The notes under the pieces were generated by a model, which saw nothing but the letters and a program-made list of their open reading frames with translations, made no database searches and was not told where the DNA came from. This document shows positions 32,827 to 43,404 of a DNA stretch of 64,000 nucleotides, piece by piece. The position numbers and the translations under genes were made by a program. Source of the stretch: Pseudogymnoascus destructans (taxonomy: Eukaryota; Ascomycota; Leotiomycetes; Thelebolales; Thelebolaceae); contig NW_020167528.1 of the NCBI RefSeq assembly GCF_001641265.1, positions 248,001 through 312,000 of the forward strand. The letters are read 5' to 3'. Numbering within the stretch: position 1 is the stretch's first letter; each line of letters starts with the position of its first letter.

Positions 32827-33300
32827 TGATACTTTCGGAACTACTATTCCCCGCTGCCCCTCCAGGTACCAGGGCCGGTCTCATGCGACCTCCCTCCTTC
32901 CTGTCCTGTAGTTGGCCAGCCTTCTTGTTCCGTCGTAACAGCAGCCACCCTCCTTGTGCGATGGGGAACTTTCGACGCGTACCTGTAGCGGATACCTCCC
33001 GATGCTCATTCGGACCATCAGCACTAAGCCAGAGATCGAACAAAGAAAACAAAAAGTAGTCGCATACCAGACGGAGCTGATACGGTATTACTGCTCCAGG
33101 ATTATTTTTCCATCTCCCGTCACATCAGACCAATGCGGTTGTCACTAATGCGGCCACGCGCGCATACCCTACGACAAAGAACGCCTAAGCTCACTGACGC
33201 TACCATGATTGTGCGCCGTGCTAGGGGAGAATTAGACGGATTCATATTTAGATAATATGAATATATCCTAAATAGAGCGAAGAATAAAAAAGATAAGTTA
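32827..33300. other. Non-coding stretch left of the pogo element
   Basis: Short ORFs without motifs. The TA at 33299-33300 is the target site of the pogo insertion. Confidence 0.4.
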
Positions 33301-35155
33301 ACGTGCATGTATAACGAAAGTGCCAAACAAGCGAAAGTGCCAAAATCATGCAGTGACCAACCCCCCAAACTAAATGTTAAATTCCTCCACAACAAAACAT
33401 GCGCCATAAAAATGATGAAAGCAAATTAGTGCTAGCTATCTAAGCTATGCAAAGCGACCCAAATTTGCGCCTTCGAGTTGCAGCTAGGATCTATTCCGTA
33501 GACCACCGCAAGCTACGTCACCGTTTACAAGGCGTACCTTCACGACGCGATATCCAAGCCAATTTACGGAAATTAAGTAACCTAGAGGAATCAGTTCTTG
33601 TTCAGTATATACTTGACTTAGCTGCTAAAGGGTTCCCTCCTCAGTTGTCTATTGTTGAAGATATGGCAAGTCGACTACTTGCAACACGAGACGCGCCACG
33701 CGTCGGGTCACGTTAGGCTTCAAACTTTGTTAAGCGCCATGTAGAGCTCCGGACACGCTTCCAGCGAAAATACGACTACCAGAGGGCTAAGTGCGAAGAT
33801 CCAGAAGTCATTCGTGGCTGGTTTGAGCTTGTATGGAACACAATTCTAAAGTATGGCATCAACAATGCAGATAACTACAACTTTGATGAGACTGGGTTTA
33901 TGATGGGCGTCATCTCAAGCGCAACGGTAGTAACGAGCTCAGATGGGCGGGCAAAGGCAAAAAAGGTGCAGCCTGGCAATCGGGAATGGGTTACAGTAAT
34001 CCAAAGCGTTAGTTCTCAAGGTTGGGCAGTGCCGCCATTTGTCATTGTGGCAGGTAAAAACCACCTTGCATCTTGGTATGAGAATAGCGGATTTTCAGCA
34101 GATTGGGTAATCGCTGTTACTGCAAATGGCTGGACTACAAACGAGAGAGGTATGGATTGGATTCAGCATTTTGAGAAGCACACAAAGCCCTGGAGTGTTG
34201 GTGGTTATCGCTTGTTAGTCCTTGATGGTCATGAGAGCCACCACTCAGACAAGTTTGAGGAGTACTGCAAAGAACACAACATTATTACGCTTTGTATGCC
34301 TGCTCACTCTTCCCATATACTCCAACCACTTGATGTTGGCTGTTTTGGCCCATTAAAGAGAGCTTACGGTCGGCAAATTGAAGATATGATGCGGGCTCAT
34401 ATTATTCACATTACTAAGGATGACTTCTTTCCTACCTTCGACGCTGCATTTAACATTGCAATGACAGAAAGCAATATTCAGGGAGGGTTCCGAGGTGCTG
34501 GGCTTCTTCCATTTAGCCCTGAGAGTGTAATATCTACACTTGACCTTAGGTTTAAGACGCCAACACCTCCAACCTCTCGCCCAAACACCGCTCAACCATG
34601 GGTTTCTCAGACACCAAATAACCCAACTGAAGCTGTATCACAGTCTACTTTCATTAAAAACTGAATTGCGCATCATCAAAATAGCTCTCCAACCTTAATC
34701 TATGCAGCTGTTGACCAGTTTACAAAGGGTGCATCGCAAATAATGCATCAATTAGCATTGTTAAAAGCAGAGAACCAAAACCTGTGACAGGCAAATGAAG
34801 TGCTAAGCAAGCGCCGGAGAGCTAAAAAAACACGACTACAGCAAGGAGGATCACTTAGTCAACAGGTAGCACAGGAGCTACAGGACGAGAGGGACGTTGT
34901 GCAGCAAGTAGAGCAAGAAATAAGGGCAAGTAGTGGTCGGAAGCCAAGGGAAGAAACCCATGCACGTCGCTGTGGCAAGTGTGGCGAGACTGGACACAAT
35001 GCGCGCACTTGTCAGATTGTAATAGACAGGTCTGAGGAAGAGGACTCTGAGTAGTTTTAATTATATTGTTGTGGTGGATTTATCGCAATTCTTATGGGGT
35101 AGTCGCGATATTTTGGCACTTTCGCTTGTTTGGCACTTTCGTTATACATGCACGT
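33301..35155 (+). mobile_element. Full-length pogo/Fot-type transposon (copy 2, 1855 bp)
   Basis: Inverted ends ACGTGCATGTATAACGAAAG at 33301 and the complement ending CATGCACGT at 35155, about 45 bp each. TA stands on both sides (33299-33300, 35156-35157), the usual target duplication. Each TIR contains two direct GGCACTTTCG-type blocks. One transposase frame fills the element. Copies 1 and 3 are 5' fragments of the same family. Confidence 0.95.
33399..35054 (+). pseudogene. Pogo transposase (551 codons) with four in-frame stops
   Basis: The frame runs from ATG at 33399 to TAG at 35052 without any frameshift but with stops at codon 15 (TAA, 33441), 106 (TAG, 33714), 422 (TGA, 34662) and 463 (TGA, 34785). 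The sister copies have Gln at 15 and Trp at 106, so both are C-to-T changes (one on each strand) in a CpA context. The HTH region is followed by DDE motifs: NFDETGF, VLDGHESHHSDKFEEYC and LQPLDVGCFGPLK. The C-terminus ends with a CCHC knuckle (CGKCGETGHNARTC). Transposase of this type binds the TIRs and cuts at TA. This copy is dead. Confidence 0.9.
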
Positions 35156-35564
35156 TACAGCTTATAACTAGTTAATAGTGATTTAGAACGCTAAAGCTAG
35201 ATTCTGTAGAGCTGGTTTAATACCGTTTGATCCATAGGTGATCATTTCAAAGCTAGATGTAAACTTACAACTCTAACACCTATAGGACCCCCCTCTATAG
35301 ACGATGACCCCGGTCGGGGTCACCTCTCACCCCTCGCCCTCCCTCACGGTGCAACATGCAACATGGCCAAGCTGGACCCGTTCGTGTCGATCCTTCGTGG
35401 CGCGGCGGTGGTGGGCGGTAGTGGTATTGTGGGTGCATATGCTGGTGGTGCGAGCTGTGTGCTGTGGTGTTGCATCGACAGGTGCTGCGCCACGGGAACT
35501 ATTGAATGTGGGCGGTGGTGGGTGTTGGGGGCGGCTAGACGGGGGGGCCATCCCATCAAGTTCC

Positions 35565-35592
35565 AGTATTCGGACAGCGCTGTCCGAATACT
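35565..35592. repeat. 28-bp perfect palindrome
   Basis: AGTATTCGGACAGC is followed directly by its exact reverse complement, with no spacer. It lies about 1.2 kb upstream of the C2H2 gene start. Confidence 0.95.
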
Positions 35593-35876
35593 AAGCGAAC
35601 GACATCGGTGAGCTTAAAATGGATACCGACGAATCAGACATCAGACGTCAGACCTCCATGATTGCTAGTACGTACATGCACGGATGGCAGGGGTGCGGTC
35701 GGGGTCGGGGGGATAGCGGCGACCGGTGAGGGATCCACTGGGAGTACGAGGGTACTCGTACCTTTTGCGGTTGGGGGGCTGTTGCCTGGAATCTGGTGCT
35801 CAAAACTGTGACTCCGCGCTAAACAGGTACAAACAGTACGGTACCTCTCGCCGTGACGTCTCCACTCGCGTCAACA

Positions 35877-36005
35877 CCCGCCCCGCCCCGCCCCGCCGCG
35901 CCCCGCCCCGCCCCGCCCCGCTCACCATGTTGACTGCTGCCTAATCCACCACAACCACCACAACCACCACAACCACCACAACCACCACAACCACCACAAT
36001 CACCA
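35877..36005. repeat. (CCCCG)n tract and (ACCACCACA)n array
   Basis: 35877-35922 is built of CCCCG units with one variant. 35947-36005 is about six units of the nonamer ACCACCACA. Both are in the promoter/leader region of the C2H2 gene. Confidence 0.9.
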
Positions 36006-36334
36006 CCTTCCAATCCATCCTTTCCAAACTCGAATCTCTCTCTCTCCCCTTTTCCAACATCGTGTTTGCCACTCCACGAAATCATCGTTCAACACTCCTC
36101 ACAAACAAGGCCTCCGATCCAACTGCTTTATCGTTATTTATCTCCTTCTTCGCCGCGTTGCCGCCATCTCACCAATTCGTTTGGTTCTTTTCCGTTCCAG
36201 CAAACTCGACAATCCCGACATCTCCGAGCCTCGTTTCCGTCCACCATCACCCGCCATCTTCTTTTTTACGTGAAAACGCCTTTATCCTGCCTGCTGGCTC
36301 AGCTTGCCTGCGGTCGCGAGTCTAAAGACTGATT

Positions 36335-36711
36335 GTAAGAGCTTCCTTCCCCTCGCTTGCTCCGAATCCCCCTTCCGTCCTCGCTCTTATATATTCCCCG
36401 GACTGTTTGCTTCAAAGCACGTCCGCATTGACGAATGAGCGGGTCACCGAGTCGCTCCTCTTCTTCGGTGTACTACTTGGGCTGCCGGTTTCTCTGCCCG
36501 CTTCCGAAGGTGTGACGGAGGTGACTCATTTAGCCCGGTTCATGCTTGCTTGCTTGGGTCTTCCAACATCCAGCCTGTACATCATTCTGTACTGTTCCGG
36601 TGTAGTGGAGTTGCAGTGCATTCCCCTTCCTCGAGTCAACACCGTTCATCTTGCCATCCATGCTCTCGGAGAACGCCTGGGCTAACTGGGTTCTTTTCCC
36701 ACCCCCACAGT
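36335..36711 (+). other. Probable 5'-UTR intron of the C2H2 gene
   Basis: GTAAGAGC at about 36335 is a good donor. GGGCTAACTGGG with CCCCCACAG ending at 36711 is a strong branch/acceptor pair 46 bp before the ATG at 36758. The acceptor is convincing; the donor is a guess. Confidence 0.4.
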
Positions 36712-36757
36712 CCGCTCGCCGTCGATTCATCAGACGTGTCCAATAAGACCGCCCACG

Positions 36758-39448
36758 ATGACCCCTCCCCATCCTCGACGCTCTTCAAAGACCACTTCGT
36801 CGTCACCAATGACTCCTGGGTCTGCCACTTCCGCTACCGCTTCCGCTTCGATGCTTGACACAATCTCAATGACCCTTCATAAGCTTCGCAAAGGTGCCAC
36901 ATTTCACAACCCATCCTCTCCAGCCTCCGATCACTTTATCGTACCATGTCTTCCACGCCGTTCGCAAACCTCGCTTGAGGATGTTGTCGAGGCTCACAAG
37001 CGTCGTGTTGCCCTGACACTCGGAGATATTGACCGCGGTTTGTCTGCTATCGACCTTGGTGCACCCACCCCGAACACTCAAAATTTCCGTGACGATAGCC
37101 TTCCCGTTCCTCAGGGTTTCCTCAACCACACCGTTGATACAAACCGCCGCGAGACCCGAAGCACCATGTCGCCCATTGCCTCGCAATCCGACTTCAGCAT
37201 CGGCAGAGGCTCGCTGCGACCTCGTCGACACAACCGTCGCCAGTCCACCCACCACGCATCTGACAGCGGTCTAGGATCCTCCATCATGTCTGCCTCCTCT
37301 GAGAAGAGAGGCGTCGCCGCCGCCGGCGGCCTCACCTGTCTCACCGACCAGCAGGGCGCCAAATCGACCGTTTCGGCATCTGCAATCACGCGCTCCGCCG
37401 CGCCGCATCGCTCATCGCAATACACCCAGCCGCGCCTGAGTGAGCGCGCGACGAATAAGACTTACGAGTTCATCCTGAAACCGCTGCTCGCCATGCCGTC
37501 TTTGAAAGACTTCCACCCCATCGTCGCGGACTGCCCGCGCAGAATCAACGAGAAGGAGATCGTGTGTCTGCGAGACCTCGAGAAGACACTGATGTTCATG
37601 GCACCTGTAAGTGATATCCATAACAATGATGACGCCGTGAGAGCCTTCACTCACTGGTTTTCTTCGCGCCTAAAGGAACACTCGCGCACTGCAAAACTAT
37701 ATCTAGAGTTCTGCGTCACCTCTATCCGCTGCATTCAGGCCACCGTCGAATTCCTGAATGAGAGAGAGCAGACGAGACCCAACGACCGCCCGTATACGAG
37801 CGGGTACTTTATTGACCTGGTCGACCAGATTAGTAACTACGCCCAGTCTGTTCAGGCTAGCCGCGAGAAGGAGGAGGAAGAGACTGACGACATGGATGTC
37901 CAACCGTATGTTTCACTGCCCCAAATTGAAGCCACAGCCTTGTCGGTCAGCACTATGACTCTGCGCATAGAGTCTAGTGGTGCAAGGGCTCCTTCACGTA
38001 GATATAAGAAGACCACTGCTAACCACCCGCGCTCCAGATCTGAGCAGATCAAACTTTACGGCGGTGTTGCCAAGAATGGCCGCCCAGCAGAGCTCGTCCG
38101 CGTGAAGAAGGACGGAACAGCCATTTCGCTCGCGACCGGAAAGCAGATCAAGATGGAGAGCATCGAGGATGACGAGAAGAACGGCGTCATGATGAAGCGC
38201 TCGCTAAGCCAGGAGCTCGACGACGAGGAGTCCATCATGCGCTCGATGGCGCGCCGCAAACGCTCTGCCACCGCCGAGATCCAGGCGAAGAAGTGCAGCG
38301 AGCCTGGCTGCACCAAAGAGTTCAAGCGATCGTGCGACCTCACCAAGCACGAGAAGACTCACAGCCGGCCCTGGAAGTGCCAGGAGCCCCTGTGCAAGTA
38401 CCACGAGTACGGATGGCCGACGGAGAAGGAGCTGGACCGCCACGTCAACGACAAGCACTCGGCGTCGCCACGCCTCTTCAAGTGCCAGTTCCCGCCGTGC
38501 CCATACCAGTCCAAGCGCGAGTCGAACTGCAAGCAGCACATGGAGAAGAGCCACAACTGGGTGTACGTTCGCTCCAAGAACAACGGAAAGAACCGTGACC
38601 AGGCACCGGCGCAGCAGCAGAATGCCCTGCCCACGCCGCAGACGACTACCATCCGCACTCCAGACTCGGAGGCTCAGCTCTCGTCTCCAGATCAGATGAA
38701 CTGGGAGATGGACGCCGGGAACGACGCAAACGGCTTCGACGACGGCTTCAACCACTCTCCGCTCGACTTCCCTTCCTACCCCTCCGATTTCGCCTACAAC
38801 AACGCCAATGCCGAGCAAAGCCTACATAACAGCTACACCCTCTCCCCCGTTGACTCACACCTCAATTCGCTCCCCTCTTCTAACACATCCCCCTACGTCG
38901 ACACCTCAGACCTCTTCCTCGACGACGTAACCGCAAACTTCGGCTCCGCCTTCGCTCCGTCTGGGAACGACTTCACACTTTACGAAGACCTCTACTCCGC
39001 ACGTGTGACCGTCCCGCAGCAGCTCCCTACTCCCGACCCAGCCATCTTTCAACGCGATTACGATCCATCGTACGCATGTGTTGATGCTGTTACCCCCGCC
39101 CGCGCGCAAGGGGTTCAGCATCTCAGCCCAGTAGGACAGGGAAACACAATGCTCTACACCCCCGACTCATCATGCGAGACCTTCGAGGCGCTGATGCCTG
39201 GTCGTCAGCACGCGGAGAACCACAACAACATGGGCACGCAGTTCTCAGACTTCCAACTCTTCGGGTCCGGTGCGCCGCAGGGACAGGGCGCGTTGTTCGG
39301 CGAAGTCGCGCCGCTGGGAGGGCACCAGCATGAGGGCGGGAATACGGCGTCGCATGAGATCTTTATGGCTTTTTACGGGGCGGGTGGTGCCGGGCCGGCG
39401 GAGTGGGGAGGGGATGAGGGGTTTGATGGAAAATGGGGTGGCCTGTGA
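36758..39448 (+). CDS. C2H2 zinc-finger transcription factor, 896 aa
   Basis: One long exon, intact. Residues 1-230 are Ser/Thr/Pro-rich. A conserved helical region follows (about 230-370: YEFILKPLLAMPSLKDFHPI, VRAFTHWFSSRLKEHSRTAK). Three C2H2-type fingers lie at about 513-600: CSEPGCTKEF ... HEKTH, CQEPLCKYHEYGW ... HVNDKH and CQFPPCPYQSKRESN ... HMEKSH, ending in NWVYVRSKNNGK. The C-terminal 300 residues are low-complexity with acidic patches, as in activation domains. Finger order and linkers match a conserved Pezizomycotina regulator family whose name I cannot give with certainty. It probably acts in the nucleus. The leader is long and pyrimidine-rich with a likely UTR intron. Confidence 0.85.
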   Translation: MTPPHPRRSSKTTSSSPMTPGSATSATASASMLDTISMTLHKLRKGATFHNPSSPASDHFIVPCLPRRSQTSLEDVVEAHKRRVALTLGDIDRGLSAIDLGAPTPNTQNFRDDSLPVPQGFLNHTVDTNRRETRSTMSPIASQSDFSIGRGSLRPRRHNRRQSTHHASDSGLGSSIMSASSEKRGVAAAGGLTCLTDQQGAKSTVSASAITRSAAPHRSSQYTQPRLSERATNKTYEFILKPLLAMPSLKDFHPIVADCPRRINEKEIVCLRDLEKTLMFMAPVSDIHNNDDAVRAFTHWFSSRLKEHSRTAKLYLEFCVTSIRCIQATVEFLNEREQTRPNDRPYTSGYFIDLVDQISNYAQSVQASREKEEEETDDMDVQPYVSLPQIEATALSVSTMTLRIESSGARAPSRRYKKTTANHPRSRSEQIKLYGGVAKNGRPAELVRVKKDGTAISLATGKQIKMESIEDDEKNGVMMKRSLSQELDDEESIMRSMARRKRSATAEIQAKKCSEPGCTKEFKRSCDLTKHEKTHSRPWKCQEPLCKYHEYGWPTEKELDRHVNDKHSASPRLFKCQFPPCPYQSKRESNCKQHMEKSHNWVYVRSKNNGKNRDQAPAQQQNALPTPQTTTIRTPDSEAQLSSPDQMNWEMDAGNDANGFDDGFNHSPLDFPSYPSDFAYNNANAEQSLHNSYTLSPVDSHLNSLPSSNTSPYVDTSDLFLDDVTANFGSAFAPSGNDFTLYEDLYSARVTVPQQLPTPDPAIFQRDYDPSYACVDAVTPARAQGVQHLSPVGQGNTMLYTPDSSCETFEALMPGRQHAENHNNMGTQFSDFQLFGSGAPQGQGALFGEVAPLGGHQHEGGNTASHEIFMAFYGAGGAGPAEWGGDEGFDGKWGGL

Positions 39449-40800
39449 GGGGACATGTTTGCCTTTTCCTCAAGGAGGAAGGTGGTGGAGTGGAGAGTGA
39501 GAAGGAAGAAGGGGGGTGATTAGATCTCTGTGCTATTACGACGTCGCATCTCTTCTTTTTTTCTCTCTCTTGTTTCTCATCTTGTTTGGGATGTTATACG
39601 TTTTCGTTCTTGTTTTTTGGGTTACGACGATGGATGTTGCGAAGGGAGCGCATTTTTTTATGATGTTATGATATGAATTGGAGGGGAGGGTTTACCCAGC
39701 ATTCCGAGGGAAGTTGGGTGGTGGACGAAAAAGACACCGCTGGCTAGAGAGAGTGGTGGTGCGTGTAATGGATGGACGCTGATGACAAACCGAACCGAGG
39801 GAAAGAGGCGTGTGCGCGGGCATACATTAGATATAACCATCCATTGTTGTTCTTTCTTTTCTTTCTTTCGGCTTTTAGGATAGCATTTTTGTTGTTTTCC
39901 TTTGATCATCTCGACGGTGGCTCCGGGGATGTGGATGGGGAGGGATTCATACAGCGCAGGATAGGGGGAATGTAAGACTTACACACATATTTGCATTGAC
40001 CTATCGTTGTCCGTCCCTGTGAAGTGAAAAGTTTGATTGTGATATGAAAGTGTAATTGGCTAATTGACAAATGCTCGCGACGAGTGGTACTTGAGATTAG
40101 TAAATGGAAGAGGGGTCTTATCGCCCAAGATATATCTGGTTTTATCGTCTCGTCCGATCATCTTCAGGGGTTGATCAGAGGGTCTTCCTCAAATATTTGA
40201 TGCCTCAACCATGGTTACAGAACCATGAGCTAGCTACTGTATCCACTGGCCTAATGGAAAATGATATATACTAGAGAATTTAATAAAGAACGCTGGTTTG
40301 ATATCTATCGTAGGGACGAATGTTTCATTGACATCGTATTGGAAGAGGATATAATTCTCACTGTGAAAGCATTGGTCCGAAAGATGGCATTTAATCTGTG
40401 GTATTCTATTAAACATTACATATCGGTATATTTACACAGTATATATACCCGCCAGAAAGCTTTCACTCTTAAAAAAAATACCAGCAACTGAAGGCGATGG
40501 CATGGCAGTTTACAAAGCTTGTCTAAGTTCTAATAATAGAATGATGTGATATTACACTCAGATTTAACAATGCCCCCAACGTCCAGCAGACCCAACCATC
40601 TACGTCATGAAATATGATTTATACACTGCACCATCGCGATAATACCCCTCACTTTGATTTCAAAGCCGATTATCATATTATCCATCTTATTGGGCGGGAG
40701 ACGATGTCGAGCACACAAGTCCCCCCCCCAAACTCACCCGCCCCAAGTCGCCCGCCCCCAACTTAATGCAATGACGACGGTTGCTAACACGCACCACCCA
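39449..40800. other. 3' region of the C2H2 gene and AT-rich intergenic stretch
   Basis: The first 150 bp include T-rich runs suited to 3'-end formation. Further on the DNA is AT-rich with chance ORFs (for example 40261-40491) lacking motifs. Confidence 0.4.
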
Positions 40801-40801
40801 C

Positions 40802-41113
40802 AGGTCTGGCGTCCCATCAAACCCAGCCTCCGCGACCCCCTCGCCCTTGCCTCCGGACCTCATCCCCGTCTCGCTGATCTACCCAGACCGCACGGGCGAA
40901 ACCTACAGCGTGCGCCCCAACGCGGCGCATAGGTGGTACTTCAAGTACGCCCAGCGCCCGGACGAGCCGCTGTTTATTAAGTGTTTTGATTCGCTGGAGG
41001 ATGGGAGGGCGAGGAGGGTGCGGCATTCGGCGTTTGAGGATAAGGTGCATTTTTTTGGGGGGGGGGGGGTGAGGGAGAGTATTGAGGTTAGGACGTTGGT
41101 GTTTTATGATTAG
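40802..41113 (+). pseudogene. CmcJ/NvfI-like oxidoreductase, C-terminal relic
   Basis: After an acceptor-like CACCCACAG the sequence reads VWRPIKPSLRDPLALA, then in a second frame DLIPVSLIYPDRTGETYSVR, HRWYFKYAQRPDEPLFIKCF, DSLEDGRARRVRHSAFED and RESIEVRTLVFYD. This is the conserved end of the fungal CmcJ-like/GA4-desaturase-like family (Fe/2-oxoglutarate-type enzymes of specialised metabolism). A frameshift near 40850, a G-run of about 13 near 41060 and the loss of the N-terminal two thirds show decay. Confidence 0.65.
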
Positions 41114-41854
41114 GTTGTTAGGTAGGGGGGCGTAGTATGTAGCTGGGGGATTGTGTTGGGTTTTGAGTATGATAGGGATGTGTGGGTTGGAGGGGTTGGG
41201 TTTAATGTGCTTGAATAAATAACTAATGCTATCAACTGTTTAATCTGATGCCTTTGAACAATTGAAGCATTTAGAACACATGAAAAGTTGGATAACGACG
41301 ATAACAAGGACATGTATCATTTGACGATTTCCAGCGTGACGGGTTTCAAGATAAATTACGTGCATAAACCTGAAATGTTGACACAGTGATGCCATGGAGT
41401 GAGGGCCTCATCCCGTCTTCTTGGCGCGTGGCAATATTTCCTATCTGCTCATTCCTTCTCTTTACTCCCCACTTGCTCTGGATCTTCTGGATTGCGTTTC
41501 CGTTGGCATTTCGTGTCGGTGTCATGTGGCAACATAGTTATAGGGATTGGAAAAGAATTCATCTTGCCACCATTTAGTAAACTGCCATCGAAGTCAGTAG
41601 AGAACCTATGATTTCTTTCTTGGATGGTGGAAAACATGGCTTGCCAGGAGATACGTAAGTATAATAGCGCCCCTTCTGATAGATGATCAAGGCAACATCT
41701 GCGCCGTATAGTTCCGCGTACTATACGGCGCAGATGTCGCATCCGTATCCAGCTCGCAGAAGACCGCAGTAACAAAGCTGACTGCAAACCGCTCTATGCC
41801 AAAGGAGCTCGAGGAGCGCTCTTTAAAAATCGACTCTCTTTACACGGGTGTACT
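41114..41854. other. Intergenic stretch with a strong hairpin
   Basis: No supported gene. The hairpin at 41695-41737 is the only structured element seen. Confidence 0.4.
41695..41737. repeat. 17-bp perfect inverted repeat, 9-nt loop
   Basis: ACATCTGCGCCGTATAG (41695-41711) and its exact complement (41721-41737) flank TTCCGCGTA. It lies on the 3' side of the minus-strand phosphotransferase relic. Confidence 0.9.
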
Positions 41855-42820
41855 CTAGTCGCGAAAGGGGTGGAGGAACACGATAGTGACCACCTTCCTC
41901 AAGAGAGCAGAGTCTATTGAAAATGATCGAACGTTAATGGCGCTGTTATAAATCAAAGGGCCAAATTCCCTTACGTCTCCTTCATCTTTTGTTGGCTCAT
42001 CATCATCTGGGTTTTTGATACTTAGGACAGTTTGCAACATCACCTCAAACAGCTCCCTGTTGGCCAACTTCGTCGCTTTCCAGTCTTCTGGCGGAACCCA
42101 GCCGTCGGATGCAGTATTGAGCAAGCCTGCGAGGTTATTTCTCAAGTCATGTGCCGCCTCAAAGTATTTATATTCCTTCTGGTGGATGGCTAACTCTTCC
42201 GGGGTAGGTGCGGGATATGGACAGGAACCCATAAGTCCAAGCTCCTGCCAGCGTTCAGATGTTTTGATTAGCTCATGGCGAAAAGCCATCGCACCGTCCT
42301 TCCACGTCCTGTAGCAATAGCGGAACGGCCGGAAAAGGGCGTCATCCATAACTCTTGGTCTACCCAGCTTTGGAACGTGGAACTGAGTGCAAACTTCAAA
42401 TGCCTTCGCACATCGCTCACTGTTGGGCTCAAGTTGATTCTCGAGCGATGGGTGAGGTAAAGTTGTTGCAAAGTCGGGCACTTCCTCTGCGTACCAGAAT
42501 GCTGGCTCAATACTGGCGGACTGCCAATCAACGATGCCTGTAATCACAGTGGGGTCATCATCAGAAACGAATATGTTTCTTTTGTGTATATCAGGGTGAA
42601 ACAGCGTTGGCGTAGCCGTGTCTCGAACACGCTGGTCGTTGGACATATTATTTATGACGGCGCGACCGAATTCTAGAAGACGAAGATGCGTCTCAACAGA
42701 TCCGTGATAGCGCGGTGTCAGAATGGCAGCGGAAGACCAATCTATCTATTCCTAAAGCCGTCCATGACTCAATGGTTCCAGTAAGTCTGCTGCAAGCTCA
42801 CGCAATACCCCATAATGCTC
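41855..42820 (-). pseudogene. APH-family phosphotransferase (AIM9-like), 5'-damaged
   Basis: The open part (42646-41855, 263 aa) has the catalytic signature FHPDIHKRNIFVSDDDP, and VDWQSASIEPAF supplies the second Asp. The C-terminal half is typical of fungal APH-family proteins (LFRPFRYCYRTWKDGA). The frame continues upstream through IDWSSAAILTPRYHGS but meets TAG codons at 42748 and 42754, beyond which EHYGVLRELAADLLEPLSHG is still readable. The kinase N-lobe is missing. The family phosphorylates small molecules or is linked to mitochondrial inheritance; the substrate is unknown. Confidence 0.7.
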
Positions 42821-42830
42821 TTTTTAACGA

Positions 42831-43222
42831 GTAAAAAAGTACATCACAGATGTACTCAGATACGAGATCCCTCTGTCGATAAAAGAGAAGGAACCTACGT
42901 TCTTAACTATACAGAACTACCTCGACATGGAGGAGCTATTATGGCAGAGAGACCACCATAAATACATCCACGAAGGCTGCCGTGTGGATGTAAGTGCTCT
43001 GTTGAAGATGCACTGCTATACATCAGCAAGGTTACAGGAAATATGCAAGGCGAAGTATAAGGTCAGATACACGCCTGAAGTAGAAATAAAAGGACAGGTT
43101 CAGTGCTAACTAGCCAACAGGAACTCGTTTGCATGGTTGTATGGAAAGATGGAGAGCCCGACATTATAATATCCTTCAAGAGAGAACACAGTAAAGGCAT
43201 GGCAGACACCTTTAAAAAGTAA
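42831..43222 (+). pseudogene. DUF3435 tyrosine-recombinase (Starship captain-type) relic
   Basis: Exon 42831-43061 (VKKYITDVLRYEIPLSIKEK, LTIQNYLDMEELLWQRDHHK, YIHEGCRVDVSALLKMHCYT, SARLQEICKAKYK) and exon 43121-43222 (ELVCMVVWKDGEPDIIISFK, REHSKGMADTFKK, stop). The 59-nt intron has GTCAGA, TGCTAAC and CCAACAG. Sequence and order match the DUF3435/'FluG domain' family of crypton-like tyrosine recombinases, which are the captains of Starship elements. YTSAR would carry the first catalytic Arg. The C-terminal H-x-x-R and Tyr are absent and the N-terminus is cut, so it is a relic. Confidence 0.65.
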
Positions 43223-43404
43223 TCAAAATTTTCCGTCGTTTTTGGGCGGCATTTCACTGATCGCATATAGACCAAAACATTCCATATAGGAAAGGCTAGA
43301 TCCTCCACCTCCTTTCTGTGCCAACGCTCTCTTGTTTTTACTATCTATTATGATCTCAAGTGGTGCATTCAAGAATCACAAAACTGTTGAGGAGAAAATA
43401 TGAT

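Larger units (their letters stand above)
35156..36334. other. Upstream region of the C2H2 gene
   Basis: No supported ORF. Contains the 28-bp palindrome, a (CCCCG)n tract and a 9-bp tandem array, all described separately. Confidence 0.4.

Noticed and set aside
38204..38818. 204-aa Val/Leu-rich minus-strand ORF inside the C2H2 gene
   Set aside because: It is the antisense shadow of the GC-rich zinc-finger exon and has no motif of its own.
40261..40491. 76-aa AT-rich ORF downstream of the C2H2 gene
   Set aside because: No motif, no intron signals and a composition like the surrounding intergenic DNA.
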